The position numbers and the translations under genes were made by a program. Below, piece by piece: positions 29,021 to 41,490 of a stretch of DNA of 64,000 nt. The DNA is taken from assembly GCA_916048095.2 (NCBI GenBank), contig OU696579.1, positions 9,508,663 to 9,572,662 on the forward strand. Direction: 5' to 3'. Under the pieces are notes generated by a model. That model had not been told where the DNA came from and did no database searches. It saw nothing but the letters and a program-made list of their open reading frames with translations. Source of the stretch: Sacculina carcini (Eukaryota; Arthropoda; Thecostraca; Sacculinidae). Every line of letters begins with the position of its first letter. Within the stretch, counting starts at the first letter, position 1.

Positions 29021-30079
29021 ACACTTAGGTAACACTTAGGGCACACTTAGGTAACACTTAGGGCACACTTAGGTAACACTTAGGGCACACTTAGGGCACA
29101 CTTAGGTAACACTTAGGTAACACTTAGGCAACACTTAGGCAACACTTAGGCAACACTTAGGTAACACTTAGGTAACACTTAGGTAACACTTAGGTAACAC
29201 TTAGGTAACACTTAGGTAACACTTAGGTAACACTTAGGTAACACTTAGGTAACACTTAGGGCACACTTAGGTAACACTTTGGGCACACTTAGGTAACACT
29301 TTGGGCACACTTAGGTAACACTTAGGGCACACTTAGGTAACACTTAGGTAACACTTAGGGCACACTTAGGTAACACTTGGGGCACACTTAGGGCACACTT
29401 AGGTAACACTTAGGTAACACTTAGGTAACACTTAGGGCACACTTAGGTAACACTTTGGGCACACTTAGGTAACACTTTGGGCACACTTAGGTAACACTTA
29501 GGGCACACTTAGGGCACACTTAGGTAACACTTAGGTAACACTTAGGTAACACTTAGGTAACACTTAGGTAACACTTAGGTAACACTTAGGTAACTTAGGT
29601 AACACTTAGGGCCAACTTAGGTAACACTTAGGGCCAACTTAGGTAACACTTTGGGCACACTTGGGTAACACTTAGGTAACACTTAGGTAACACTTAGGGC
29701 ACACTTAGGTAACACTTTGGGCACACTTAAGTAACACTTTGGGCACACTTAGGTAACACTTAGGGCACACTTAGGTAACACTTAGGTAACACTTAGGTAA
29801 CACTTAGGCAACACTTAGGCAACACTTAGGCAACACTTAGGCAACACTTAGGCAACACTTAGGTAACACTTAGGTAACACTTAGGTAACACTTAGGGCAC
29901 ACTTAGGTAACACTTAGGTAACACTTAGGTAACACTTAGGTAACACTTAGGTAACACTTAGGTAACACTTAGGTAATACTTAGGTAACACTTAGGTACAC
30001 TTAGGTAACACTTAGGTAACACTTAGGTAACACTTAGGGCACACTTAGGTAACACTTAGGGCACACTTAGGTAACACTT
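29021..30079 (+). repeat. 1,020-bp tandem duplication, copy 2
   Basis: Second copy, with no mismatch to copy 1 found. It ends at 30,080, where TTAGGGCAC in copy 1 is replaced by TTTGGGCAC, and from there the sequence follows the 18.9-20.4 kb segment. Absence of differences makes this one of the youngest events in the window, or an assembly artefact. Confidence 0.9.
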
Positions 30080-31518
30080 TGGGCACACTTAGGTAACACT
30101 TTGGGCACACTTAGGTAACACTTTGGGCACACTTAGGTAACACTTAGGTAACACTTGGGTAACACTTAGGTAACACTTAGGGCATACTTAGGGCACACTT
30201 AGGTAACACTTAGGTAACACTTAGGGCACACTTAGGTAACACTTAGGGCACACTTAGGTAACACTTAGGGCACACTTAGGGCACACTTAGGTAACACTTA
30301 GGTAACACTTAGGCAACACTTAGGCAACACTTAGGCAACACTTAGGTAACACTTAGGTAACACTTAGGTAACACTTAGGTAACACTTAGGTAACACTTAG
30401 GTAACACTTAGGTAACACTTAGGTAACACTTAGGTAACACTTAGGTAACAATTAGGGCACACTTAGGTAACACTTAGGGCACACTTAGGTAACACTTAGG
30501 GCACACTTAGGTAACACTTAGGGCACACTTAGGTAATACTTAGGTAACACTTAGGTAACACTTAGGTAACACTTAGGTAACACTTAGGTAACACTTAGGT
30601 AACACTTAGGTAACACTTAGGGCACACTTAGGTAACACTTAGGGCACACTTAGGTAACACTTAGGGCACACTTAGGTAATACTTAGGTAACACTTAGGTA
30701 ACACTTAGGTAACACTTAGGTAACACTTAGGTAACACTTAGGTAACACTTAGGTAACACTTAGGTAATACTTAGGTAACACTTAGGTAACACTTAGGTAA
30801 CACTTAGGTAACACTTAGGGCACACTTAGGTAACACTTAGGGCACACTTAGGTAACACTTAGGGCACACTTAGGGCACACTTAGGTAACACTTAGGTAAC
30901 ACTTGGGTAACACTTAGGTAACACTTAGGGCATACTTAGGTAACACTTAGGGCACACTTAGGTAACACTTAGGGCACACTTAGGTAACACTTTGGGCACA
31001 CTTGGGTAACACTTTGGGCACACTTAGGTAACACTTAGGGCACACTTAGGGCACACTTAGGTAACACTTAGGTAACACTTAGGTAACACTTAGGTAACAC
31101 TTAGGTAACACTTAGGTAACACTTAGGTAACTTAGGTAACACTTAGGGCCAACTTAGGTAACACTTAGGGCACACTTAGGTAACACTTAGGTAACACTTA
31201 GGTAACACTTAGGTAACACTTAGGTAACACTTAGGTAACACTTAGGTAACACTTAGGGCACACTTAGGTAACACTTAGGGCACACTTAGGTAACACTTAG
31301 GTAACACTTAGGGCACACTTAGGTAACACTTAGGGCACACTTAGGTAACACTTAGGTAACACTTAGGTAACACTTAGGTAACACTTAGGTAACACTTAGG
31401 TAACACTTAGGTAACACTTAGGTAACACTTAGGTAACACTTGGGTAACACTTAGGGCATACTTAGGTAACACTTAGGGCACACTTAGGTAACACTTTGGG
31501 CACACTTAGGTAACACTT
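29281..31518 (+). repeat. HOR segment A5, copy 2, ending at the domain switch
   Basis: Copy of 18,131-20,368. At 31,519 the two diverge: the first copy goes on to TTTGGGCAC, while here canonical units follow and then domain B variants begin. Its first part (to 30,079) is also the second copy of the 1,020-bp tandem duplication. Confidence 0.8.
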
Positions 31519-31935
31519 AGGTAACACTTAGGTAACACTTAGGTAACACTTAGGGCACACTTAGGTAACACTTAGGGCACACTTAGGGCACACTTAGGCA
31601 ACACTTAGGTAACACTTAGGTAACACTTAGGTAACACTTTGGGCACACTTGGGTAACACTTTGGGCACACTTAGGTAACACTTAGGACACACTTAGGGCA
31701 CACTTAGGTAACACTTAGGGCACACTTAGGTAACACTTAGGGCACACTTAGGTAACACTTAGGGCACACTTAGGGCACACTTAGGTAACACTTAGGTAAC
31801 ACTTAGGTAACACTTAGGTAACACTTAGGTAACACTTAGGTAACACTTAGGTAACACTTAGGTAATACTTAGGTAACACTTAGGGCACACTTAGGTAACA
31901 CTTAGGTAACTTAGGTAACACTTAGGGCACACTGA
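31519..31935 (+). repeat. Domain A/B transition zone
   Basis: After the A5 copy breaks off, the array shows the first single TTAGGCAACAC after a GGGCACAC doublet (near 31,595), a private TTAGGACAC unit at about 31,683, the first 9-bp unit followed by GGGCACAC in this half (about 31,909) and the first CTGAGG unit (31,932). There is no insertion of foreign sequence at the switch. Confidence 0.75.
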
Positions 31936-34900
31936 GGTAACACTTAGGGCACACTTAGGTAACACTTAGGTAACACTTAGGTAACACTTAGGTAACACTT
32001 AGGTAACACTTAGGTAACACTTAGGTAACACTTAGGTAACACTTAGGTAACACTTAGGGCATACTTAGGTAACACTTAGGGCACACTTAGGTAACACTTT
32101 GGGCACACTTGGGTAACACTTTGGGCACACTTAGGTAACACTTAGGGCACACTTAGGGCACACTTAGGTAACACTTAGGTAACACTTAGGTAACACTTAG
32201 GTAACACTTAGGTAACACTTAGGTAACTTAGGTAACACTTAGGGCACACTTAGGTAACACTTAGGGCACACTTAGGTAACACTTAGGTAACACTTAGGTA
32301 ACACTTAGGTAACACTTAGGTAACACTTAGGTAACACTTAGGTAACACTTAGGTAACACTTAGGTAACACTTAGGGCACACTTAGGTAACACTTAGGGCA
32401 CACTTAGGTAACACTTAGGTAACACTTAGGGCACACTTAGGTAACACTTAGGGCACACTTAGGTAACACTTAGGGCACACTTAGGGCACACTTAGGCAAC
32501 ACTTAGGTAACACTTAGGTAACACTTAGGTAACACTTAGGTAACACTTGGGTAACACTTAGGGCATACTTAGGTAACACTTAGGTAACACTTAGGTAACA
32601 CTTAGGTAACACTTAGGTAACACTTAGGGCACACTTAGGTAACACTTAGGGCACACTTAGGTAACACTTAGGTAACACTTAGGGCACACTTAGGTAACAC
32701 TTAGGGCACACTTAGGTAACACTTAGGTAACACTTGGGGCACACTTAGGGCACACTTAGGTAACACTTAGGTAACACTTAGGTAACACTTAGGGCACACT
32801 TAGGTAACACTTAGGGCACACTTAGGGCACACTTAGGTAACACTTAGGTAACACTTAGGTAAGACTTAGGTAACACTTAGGTAACACTTAGGTAACACTT
32901 AGGGCATACTTAGGTAACACTTAGGGCACACTTAGGTAACACTTAGGGCACACTTAGGTAACACTTAGGGCACACTTAGGGCACACTTAGGTAACACTTA
33001 GGTAACACTTAGGTAACACTTAGGTAACACTTAGGTAACACTTAGGTAACACTTAGGTAACACTTAGGTAATACTTAGGTAACACTTAGGGCACACTTAG
33101 GTAACACTTAGGTAACTTAGGTAACACTTAGGGCACACTGAGGTAACACTTAGGGCACACTTAGGTAACACTTAGGTAACACTTAGGTAACACTTAGGTA
33201 ACACTTAGGTAACACTTAGGTAACACTTAGGTAACACTTAGGTAACACTTAGGGCATACTTAGGTAACACTTAGGGCACACTTAGGTAACACTTTGGGCA
33301 CACTTGGGTAACACTTTGGGCACACTTAGGTAACACTTAGGGCACACTTAGGGCACACTTAGGTAACACTTAGGTAACACTTAGGTAACACTTAGGTAAC
33401 ACTTAGGTAACACTTAGGTAACTTAGGTAACACTTAGGGCACACTTAGGTAACACTTAGGGCACACTTAGGTAACACTTAGGTAACACTTAGGTAACACT
33501 TAGGTAACACTTAGGTAACACTTAGGTAACACTTAGGTAACACTTAGGTAACACTTAGGTAACACTTAGGTAACACTTAGGGCACACTTAGGTAACACTT
33601 AGGGCACACTTAGGTAACACTTAGGTAACACTTAGGGCACACTTAGGTAACACTTAGGGCACACTTAGGTAACACTTAGGGCACACTTAGGGCACACTTA
33701 GGCAACACTTAGGTAACACTTAGGTAACACTTAGGTAACACTTAGGTAACACTTGGGTAACACTTAGGGCATACTTAGGTAACACTTAGGGCACACTTAG
33801 GTAACACTTTGGGCACACTTAGGTAACACTTTGGGCACACTTAGGTAACACTTAGGGCACACTTAGGTAACACTTAGGTAACACTTAGGGCACACTTAGG
33901 TAACACTTGGGGCACACTTAGGGCACACTTAGGTAACACTTAGGTAACACTTGGGTAACACTTAGGTAACACTTAGGGCACACTTAGGTAACACTTAGGG
34001 CACACTTAGGTAACACTTAGGAAACACTTAGGTAACACTTAGGTAACACTTAGGTAACTTAGGTAACACTTAGGGCACACTTAGGGCACACTTAGGTAAC
34101 ACTTAGGTAACACTTAGGGCACACTTAGGTAACACTTAGGTAACACTTTGGGCACACTTGGGTAACACTTTGGGCACACTTAGGTAACACTTAGGGCACA
34201 CTTAGGTAACACTTAGGTAACACTTAGGGCACACTTAGGTAACACTTGGGGCACACTTAGGGCACACTTAGGTAACACTTAGGTAACACTTAGGTAACAC
34301 TTAGGGCACACTTAGGTAACACTTAGGGCACACTTAGGGCACACTTAGGTAACACTTAGGTAACACTTAGGTAAGACTTAGGTAACACTTAGGTAACACT
34401 TAGGTAACACTTAGGTAACACTTAGGTAACACTTAGGGCATACTTAGGTAACACTTAGGGCACACTTAGGTAACACTTAGGGCACACTTAGGTAACACTT
34501 TGGGCACACTTGGGTAACACTTTGGGCACACTTAGGTAACACTTAGGGCACACTTAGGTAACACTTAGGTAACACTTAGGGCACACTTAGGTAACACTTG
34601 GGGCACACTTAGGGCACACTTAGGTAACACTTAGGTAACACTTAGGTAACACTTAGGGCACACTTAGGTAACACTTTGGGCACACTTAGGTAACACTTTG
34701 GGCACACTTAGGTAACACTTAGGGCACACTTAGGTAACACTTAGGTAACACTTAGGTAACACTTAGGTAACACTTAGGTAACTTAGGTAACACTTAGGGC
34801 ACACTTAGGTAACACTTAGGGCACACTTAGGTAACACTTAGGTAACACTTAGGTAACACTTAGGTAACACTTAGGTAACACTTAGGTAACACTTAGGTAA

Positions 34901-35100
34901 CACTTAGGTAACACTTAGGTAACACTTAGGGCACACTTAGGTAACACTTAGGGCACACTTAGGTAACACTTAGGTAACACTTAGGGCACACTTAGGTAAC
35001 ACTTAGGGCACACTTAGGTAACACTTAGGGCACACTTAGGGCACACTTAGGTAATACTTAGGTAACACTTAGGTAACACTTAGGTAACACTTAGGTAACA

Positions 35101-35335
35101 CTTATTTAACACTTAGGGCACACTTAGGTAACACTTAGGGCACACTTAGGTAACACTTAGGGCACACTTAGGTAACACTTAGGGCACACTTAGGGCACAC
35201 TTAGGTAACACTTAGGTAACACTTAGGTAACACTTAGGTAACACTTAGGTAACACTTAGGTAATACTTAGGTAACACTTAGGGCACACTTAGGTAACACT
35301 TAGGTAACTTAGGTAACACTTAGGGCACACTGAGG
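35101..35335 (+). repeat. TATTTAAC-CTGAGG cassette 1 (short form)
   Basis: CTTATTTAAC at 35101 and CTGAGG at 35330, 229 bp apart, two 11-bp units shorter than the other ten cassettes. Between them lie GGGCACAC/canonical alternation, a canonical run, one GGTAATAC unit and the 9-bp unit. Confidence 0.8.
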
Positions 35336-37490
35336 TAACACTTAGGGCACACTTAGGTAACACTTAGGTAACACTTAGGTAACACTTAGGTAACACTTAG
35401 GTAACACTTAGGTAACACTTAGGTAACACTTAGGTAACACTTAGGGCATACTTAGGTAACACTTAGGGCACACTTAGGTAACACTTAGGGCACACTTAGG
35501 TAACACTTAGGGCACACTTAGGTAACACTTAGGGCACACTTAGGGCACACTTAGGTAACACTTAGGTAACACTTAGGTAACACTTAGGTAACACTTAGGT
35601 AACACTTAGGTAACACTTAGGTAACACTTAGGTAATACTTAGGTAACACTTAGGGCACACTTAGGTAACACTTAGGTAACACTTAGGTAACACTTAGGTA
35701 ACACTTAGGTAACACTTAGGTAACACTTGGGTAACACTTAGGGCATACATAGGAAACACTTAGGGCACACTTAGGTAACACTTTGGGCACACTTAGGTAA
35801 CACTTTGGGCACACTTAGGTAACACTTAGGGCACACTTAGGCAACACTTAGGCAACACTTAGGTAACACTTAGGTAACACTTAGGTAACACTTAGGTAAC
35901 ACTTAGGTAACACTTAGGTAACACTTAGGTAACACTTAGGTAACACTTAGGTAACACTTAGGTAACACTTAGGGCACACTTAGGTAACACTTAGGGCACA
36001 CTTAGGTAACACTTAGGGCACACTTAGGTAACACTTAGGGCACACTTAGGTAATACTTAGGTAACACTTAGGTAACACTTAGGTAACACTTAGGTAACAC
36101 TTAGGTAACACTTAGGGCATACTTAGGTAACACTTAGGGCACACTTAGGTAACACTTAGGTAACACTTAGGTAACACTTAGGGCACACTTAGGTAACACT
36201 TAGGGCACACTTAGGTAATACTTAGGTAACACTTAGGTAACACTTAGGTAACACTTAGGGCACACTTAGGTAATACTTAGGTAACACTTAGGTAACACTT
36301 AGGTAACACTTAGGTAACACTTATTTAACACTTAGGGCACACTTAGGTAACACTTAGGGCACACTTAGGTAACACTTAGGGCACACTTAGGTAACACTTA
36401 GGGCACACTTAGGGCACACTTAGGTAACACTTAGGTAACACTTAGGTAACACTTAGGTAACACTTAGGTAACACTTAGGTAACACTTAGGTAACACTTAG
36501 GTAATACTTAGGTAACACTTAGGGCACACTTAGGTAACACTTAGGTAACTTAGGTAACACTTAGGGCACACTGAGGTAACACTTAGGGCACACTTAGGTA
36601 ACACTTAGGTAACACTTAGGTAACACTTAGGTAACACTTAGGTAACACTTAGGTAACACTTAGGTAACACTTAGGTAACACTTAGGGCATACTTAGGTAA
36701 CACTTAGGGCACACTTAGGTAACACTTAGGGCACACTTAGGTAACACTTTGGGCACACTTGGGTAACACTTTGGGCACACTTAGGTAACACTTAGGGCAC
36801 ACTTAGGGCACACTTAGGTAACACTTAGGTAACACTTAGGTAACACTTAGGTAACACTTAGGTAACACTTAGGTAACTTAGGTAACACTTAGGGCACACT
36901 TAGGTAACACTTAGGGCACACTTAGGTAACACTTAGGTAACACTTAGGTAACACTTAGGTAACACTTAGGTAACACTTAGGTAACACTTAGGTAACACTT
37001 AGGTAACACTTAGGGCACACTTAGGTAACACTTAGGGCACACTTAGGTAACACTTAGGTAACACTTAGGGCACACTTAGGTAACACTTAGGGCACACTTA
37101 GGTAACACTTAGGGCACACTTAGGGCACACTTAGGCAACACTTAGGTAACACTTAGGTAACACTTAGGTAACACTTAGGTAACACTTGGGTAACACTTAG
37201 GGCATACTTAGGTAACACTTAGGGCACACTTAGGTAACACTTTGGGCACACTTAGGTAACACTTTGGGCACACTTAGGTAACACTTAGGGCACACTTAGG
37301 TAACACTTAGGTAACACTTAGGGCACACTTAGGTAACACTTGGGGCACACTTAGGGCACACTTAGGTAACACTTAGGTAACACTTGGGTAACACTTAGGT
37401 AACACTTAGGGCACACTTAGGTAACACTTAGGGCACACTTAGGTAACACTTAGGAAACACTTAGGTAACACTTAGGTAACACTTAGGTAA
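35250..37490 (+). repeat. HOR segment B1, copy 1
   Basis: About 2.2 kb matching 41,405-43,645 at a constant offset of 6,155. Anchors are CTGAGG 35330 and 36571, GGGCATAC 35444, 36115 and 37200, CTTATTTAAC 36320, TTAGGCAAC 37134 and TTAGGAAAC 37452. A private change makes GGGCATACAT here (35,741) where the other copy has GGGCATACTT. The limits are approximate. Confidence 0.8.
36320..36576 (+). repeat. TATTTAAC-CTGAGG cassette 2
   Basis: CTTATTTAAC at 36320 and CTGAGG at 36571, 251 bp apart. This is the standard spacing and is conserved to the base in ten cassettes of domain B. Confidence 0.85.
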
Positions 37491-40379
37491 CACTTAGGTA
37501 ACACTTAGGTAACACTTAGGTAACACTTAGGTAACACTTAGGTAACTTAGGTAACACTTAGGGCACACTTAGGTAACACTTAGGGCACACTTAGGTAACA
37601 CTTAGGTAACACTTAGGAAACACTTAGGTAACACTTAGGTAACACTTAGGTAACACTTAGGTAACACTTAGGTAACACTTAGGGCATACTTAGGTAACAC
37701 TTAGGGCACACTTAGGTAACACTTTGGGCACACTTGGGTAACACTTTGGGCACACTTAGGTAACACTTGGGGCACACTTAGGGCACACTTAGGTAACACT
37801 TAGGTAACACTTAGGTAACACTTAGGTAACACTTAGGTAACACTTAGGTAACACTTAGGTAACACTTAGGGCACACTTAGGTAACACTTAGGGCACACTT
37901 AGGGCACACTTAGGCAACACTTAGGTAACACTTAGGTAACACTTAGGTAACACTTTGGGCACACTTGGGTAACACTTTGGGCACACTTAGGTAACACTTA
38001 GGGCACACTTAGGGCACACTTAGGTAACACTTAGGGCACACTTAGGTAACACTTAGGGCACACTTAGGTAACACTTAGGGCACACTTAGGGCACACTTAG
38101 GTAACACTTAGGTAACACTTAGGTAACACTTAGGTAACACTTAGGTAACACTTAGGTAACACTTAGGTAACACTTAGGTAATACTTAGGTAACACTTAGG
38201 GCACACTTAGGTAACACTTAGGTAACTTAGGTAACACTTAGGGCACACTGAGGTAACACTTAGGGCACACTTAGGTAACACTTAGGTAACACTTAGGTAA
38301 CACTTAGGTAACACTTAGGTAACACTTAGGTAACACTTAGGTAACACTTAGGTAACACTTAGGGCATACTTAGGTAACACTTAGGGCACACTTAGGTAAC
38401 ACTTAGGGCACACTTAGGTAACACTTTGGGCACACTTGGGTAACACTTTGGGCACACTTAGGTAACACTTAGGGCACACTTAGGGCACACTTAGGTAACA
38501 CTTAGGTAACACTTAGGTAACACTTAGGTAACACTTAGGTAACACTTAGGTAACTTAGGTAACACTTAGGGCACACTTAGGTAACACTTAGGGCACACTT
38601 AGGTAACACTTAGGTAACACTTAGGTAACACTTAGGTAACACTTAGGTAACACTTAGGTAACACTTAGGTAACACTTAGGTAACACTTAGGTAACACTTA
38701 GGGCACACTTAGGTAACACTTAGGGCACACTTAGGTAACACTTAGGTAACACTTAGGGCACACTTAGGTAACACTTAGGGCACACTTAGGTAACACTTAG
38801 GGCACACTTAGGGCACACTTAGGCAACACTTAGGTAACACTTAGGTAACACTTAGGTAACACTTAGGTAACACTTGGGTAACACTTAGGGCATACTTAGG
38901 TAACACTTAGGGCACACTTAGGTAACACTTTGGGCACACTTAGGTAACACTTTGGGCACACTTAGGTAACACTTAGGGCACACTTAGGTAACACTTAGGT
39001 AACACTTAGGGCACACTTAGGTAACACTTGGGGCACACTTAGGGCACACTTAGGTAACACTTAGGTAACACTTGGGTAACACTTAGGTAACACTTAGGGC
39101 ACACTTAGGTAACACTTAGGGCACACTTAGGTAACACTTAGGAAACACTTAGGTAACACTTAGGTAACACTTAGGTAACTTAGGTAACACTTAGGGCACA
39201 CTTAGGGCACACTTAGGTAACACTTAGGTAACACTTAGGGCACACTTAGGTAACACTTAGGTAACACTTTGGGCACACTTGGGTAACACTTTGGGCACAC
39301 TTAGGTAACACTTAGGGCACACTTAGGTAACACTTAGGTAACACTTAGGGCACACTTAGGTAACACTTGGGGCACACTTAGGGCACACTTAGGTAACACT
39401 TAGGTAACACTTAGGTAACACTTAGGGCACACTTAGGTAACACTTAGGGCACACTTAGGGCACACTTAGGTAACACTTAGGTAACACTTAGGTAAGACTT
39501 AGGTAACACTTAGGTAACACTTAGGTAACACTTAGGTAACACTTAGGTAACACTTAGGGCATACTTAGGTAACACTTAGGGCACACTTAGGTAACACTTA
39601 GGGCACACTTAGGTAACACTTTGGGCACACTTGGGTAACACTTTGGGCACACTTAGGTAACACTTAGGGCACACTTAGGTAACACTTAGGTAACACTTAG
39701 GGCACACTTAGGTAACACTTGGGGCACACTTAGGGCACACTTAGGTAACACTTAGGTAACACTTAGGTAACACTTAGGGCACACTTAGGTAACACTTTGG
39801 GCACACTTAGGTAACACTTTGGGCACACTTAGGTAACACTTAGGGCACACTTAGGTAACACTTAGGTAACACTTAGGTAACACTTAGGTAACACTTAGGT
39901 AACTTAGGTAACACTTAGGGCACACTTAGGTAACACTTAGGGCACACTTAGGTAACACTTAGGTAACACTTAGGTAACACTTAGGTAACACTTAGGTAAC
40001 ACTTAGGTAACACTTAGGTAACACTTAGGTAACACTTAGGTAACACTTAGGGCACACTTAGGTAACACTTAGGGCACACTTAGGTAACACTTAGGTAACA
40101 CTTAGGGCACACTTAGGTAACACTTAGGGCACACTTAGGTAACACTTAGGGCACACTTAGGGCACACTTAGGTAACACTTAGGTAACACTTAGGTAACAC
40201 TTAGGTAACACTTAGGTAACACTTAGGTAACACTTAGGGCACACTTAGGTAACACTTAGGGCACACTTAGGTAACACTTAGGTAACACTTAGGGCACACT
40301 TAGGTAACACTTAGGGCACACTTAGGTAACACTTAGGTAACACTTAGGTAACACTTAGGGCACACTTAGGTAACACTTA

Positions 40380-41040
40380 GGGCACACTTAGGTAACACTT
40401 AGGTAACACTTAGGGCACACTTAGGTAACACTTAGGGCACACTTAGGTAACACTTAGAGCACACTTAGGGCACACTTAGGTAACACTTAGGTAACACTTA
40501 GGTAACACTTAGGTAACACTTAGGTAACACTTGGGTAACACTTAGGGCATACTTAGGTAACACTTAGGGCACACTTAGGAAACACTTAGGTAACACTTAG
40601 GTAACACTTAGGTAACACTTAGGTAACACTTAGGTAACACTTGGGTAACACTTAGGGCATACTTAGGAAACACTTAGGGCACACTTAGGTAACACTTTGG
40701 GCACACTTAGGTAACACTTTGGGCACACTTAGGTAACACTTAGGGCACACTTAGGCAACACTTAGGCAACACTTAGGTAACACTTAGGTAACACTTAGGT
40801 AACACTTAGGTAACACTTAGGTAACACTTAGGTAACACTTAGGTAACACTTAGGTAACACTTAGGTAACACTTAGGTAACACTTAGGGCACACTTAGGTA
40901 ACACTTAGGGCACACTTAGGTAACACTTAGGGCACACTTAGGTAACACTTAGGGCACACTTAGGTAATACTTAGGTAACACTTAGGTAACACTTAGGTAA
41001 CACTTAGGTAACACTTAGGTAACACTTAGGGCATACTTAG
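40380..41040 (+). repeat. HOR segment B2, copy 1 (TTAGAGC / double GGAAAC)
   Basis: Contains the rare TTAGAGC unit (AGAGC at 40456), then GGGCATAC 40545, two TTAGGAAAC units and a pair of TTAGGCAACAC. The same order is found at 52,386-53,000 (offset 12,006) and again near 60.5-61.0 kb (a further 8,144 bp). Confidence 0.75.
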
Positions 41041-41233
41041 GTAACACTTAGGGCACACTTAGGTAACACTTAGGTAACACTTAGGTAACACTTAGGGCAC
41101 ACTTAGGTAACACTTAGGGCACACTTAGGTAATACTTAGGTAACACTTAGGTAACACTTAGGTAACACTTAGGGCACACTTAGGTAATACTTAGGTAACA
41201 CTTAGGTAACACTTAGGTAACACTTAGGTAACA

Positions 41234-41490
41234 CTTATTTAACACTTAGGGCACACTTAGGTAACACTTAGGGCACACTTAGGTAACACTTAGGGCACAC
41301 TTAGGTAACACTTAGGGCACACTTAGGGCACACTTAGGTAACACTTAGGTAACACTTAGGTAACACTTAGGTAACACTTAGGTAACACTTAGGTAACACT
41401 TAGGTAACACTTAGGTAATACTTAGGTAACACTTAGGGCACACTTAGGTAACACTTAGGTAACTTAGGTAACACTTAGGGCACACTGAGG
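41234..41490 (+). repeat. TATTTAAC-CTGAGG cassette 3
   Basis: Spacing 251 bp (41234 to 41485). Its CTGAGG corresponds to that of cassette 1 in the 6,155-bp-offset copy, but it keeps the two units cassette 1 lacks. Confidence 0.85.

Larger units (their letters stand above)
12657..29999 (+). repeat. Ten-bp GGTACAC units (nine copies)
   Basis: A unit that lost one base (GGTACAC in place of GGTAACAC) occurs at 12657, 16696, 18845, 22116, 24036, 26517, 27790, 28975 and 29995. Each follows a GGTAATAC unit and one canonical unit, so it probably arose once and spread by block duplication. It shifts the 11-bp register by one base. None was seen in domain B or left of 12.6 kb. Confidence 0.75.
263..30350 (+). 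repeat. TTAGGCAACAC clusters in domain A
   Basis: Runs of three to five consecutive TTAGGCAACAC units, usually flanked by canonical units. Examples start near 263, 1051, 1308, 2307, 3398, 3508, 7111, 7441, 7551, 8911, 10528, 15911, 18657, 19163, 20634, 22434, 25782, 28108, 28788, 29128, 29808 and 30313. Runs of four or five dominate to about 19 kb and runs of three after it, apart from the five-unit runs inside the segments copied at 28.8 and 29.8 kb. Confidence 0.75.
1..31518 (+). repeat. Satellite domain A (GGGCCAAC / GGTACAC haplotype)
   Basis: This half of the array is defined by variants I do not see to the right of 31.5 kb. GGGCCAAC units lie just after a 9-bp unit (for example at 855, 1898, 2776, 3192, 10337, 11380, 21994, 23914, 26395, 27668 and 31146). 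Ten-bp GGTACAC units occur from 12.6 kb onward. Runs of three to five TTAGGCAACAC units are common. Three 9-bp units near 5089, 6198 and 8117 are followed by GGGCACAC instead of GGGCCAAC, so those stretches resemble domain B at this one site. Shared point variants across many kilobases show that the domain grew by block duplication, not by slippage of single units alone. Confidence 0.85.

Noticed and set aside
31519-31700. Mobile element insertion at the domain switch
   Set aside because: All sequence across the switch is 11-bp satellite, with no element ends, target-site duplication or foreign bases.
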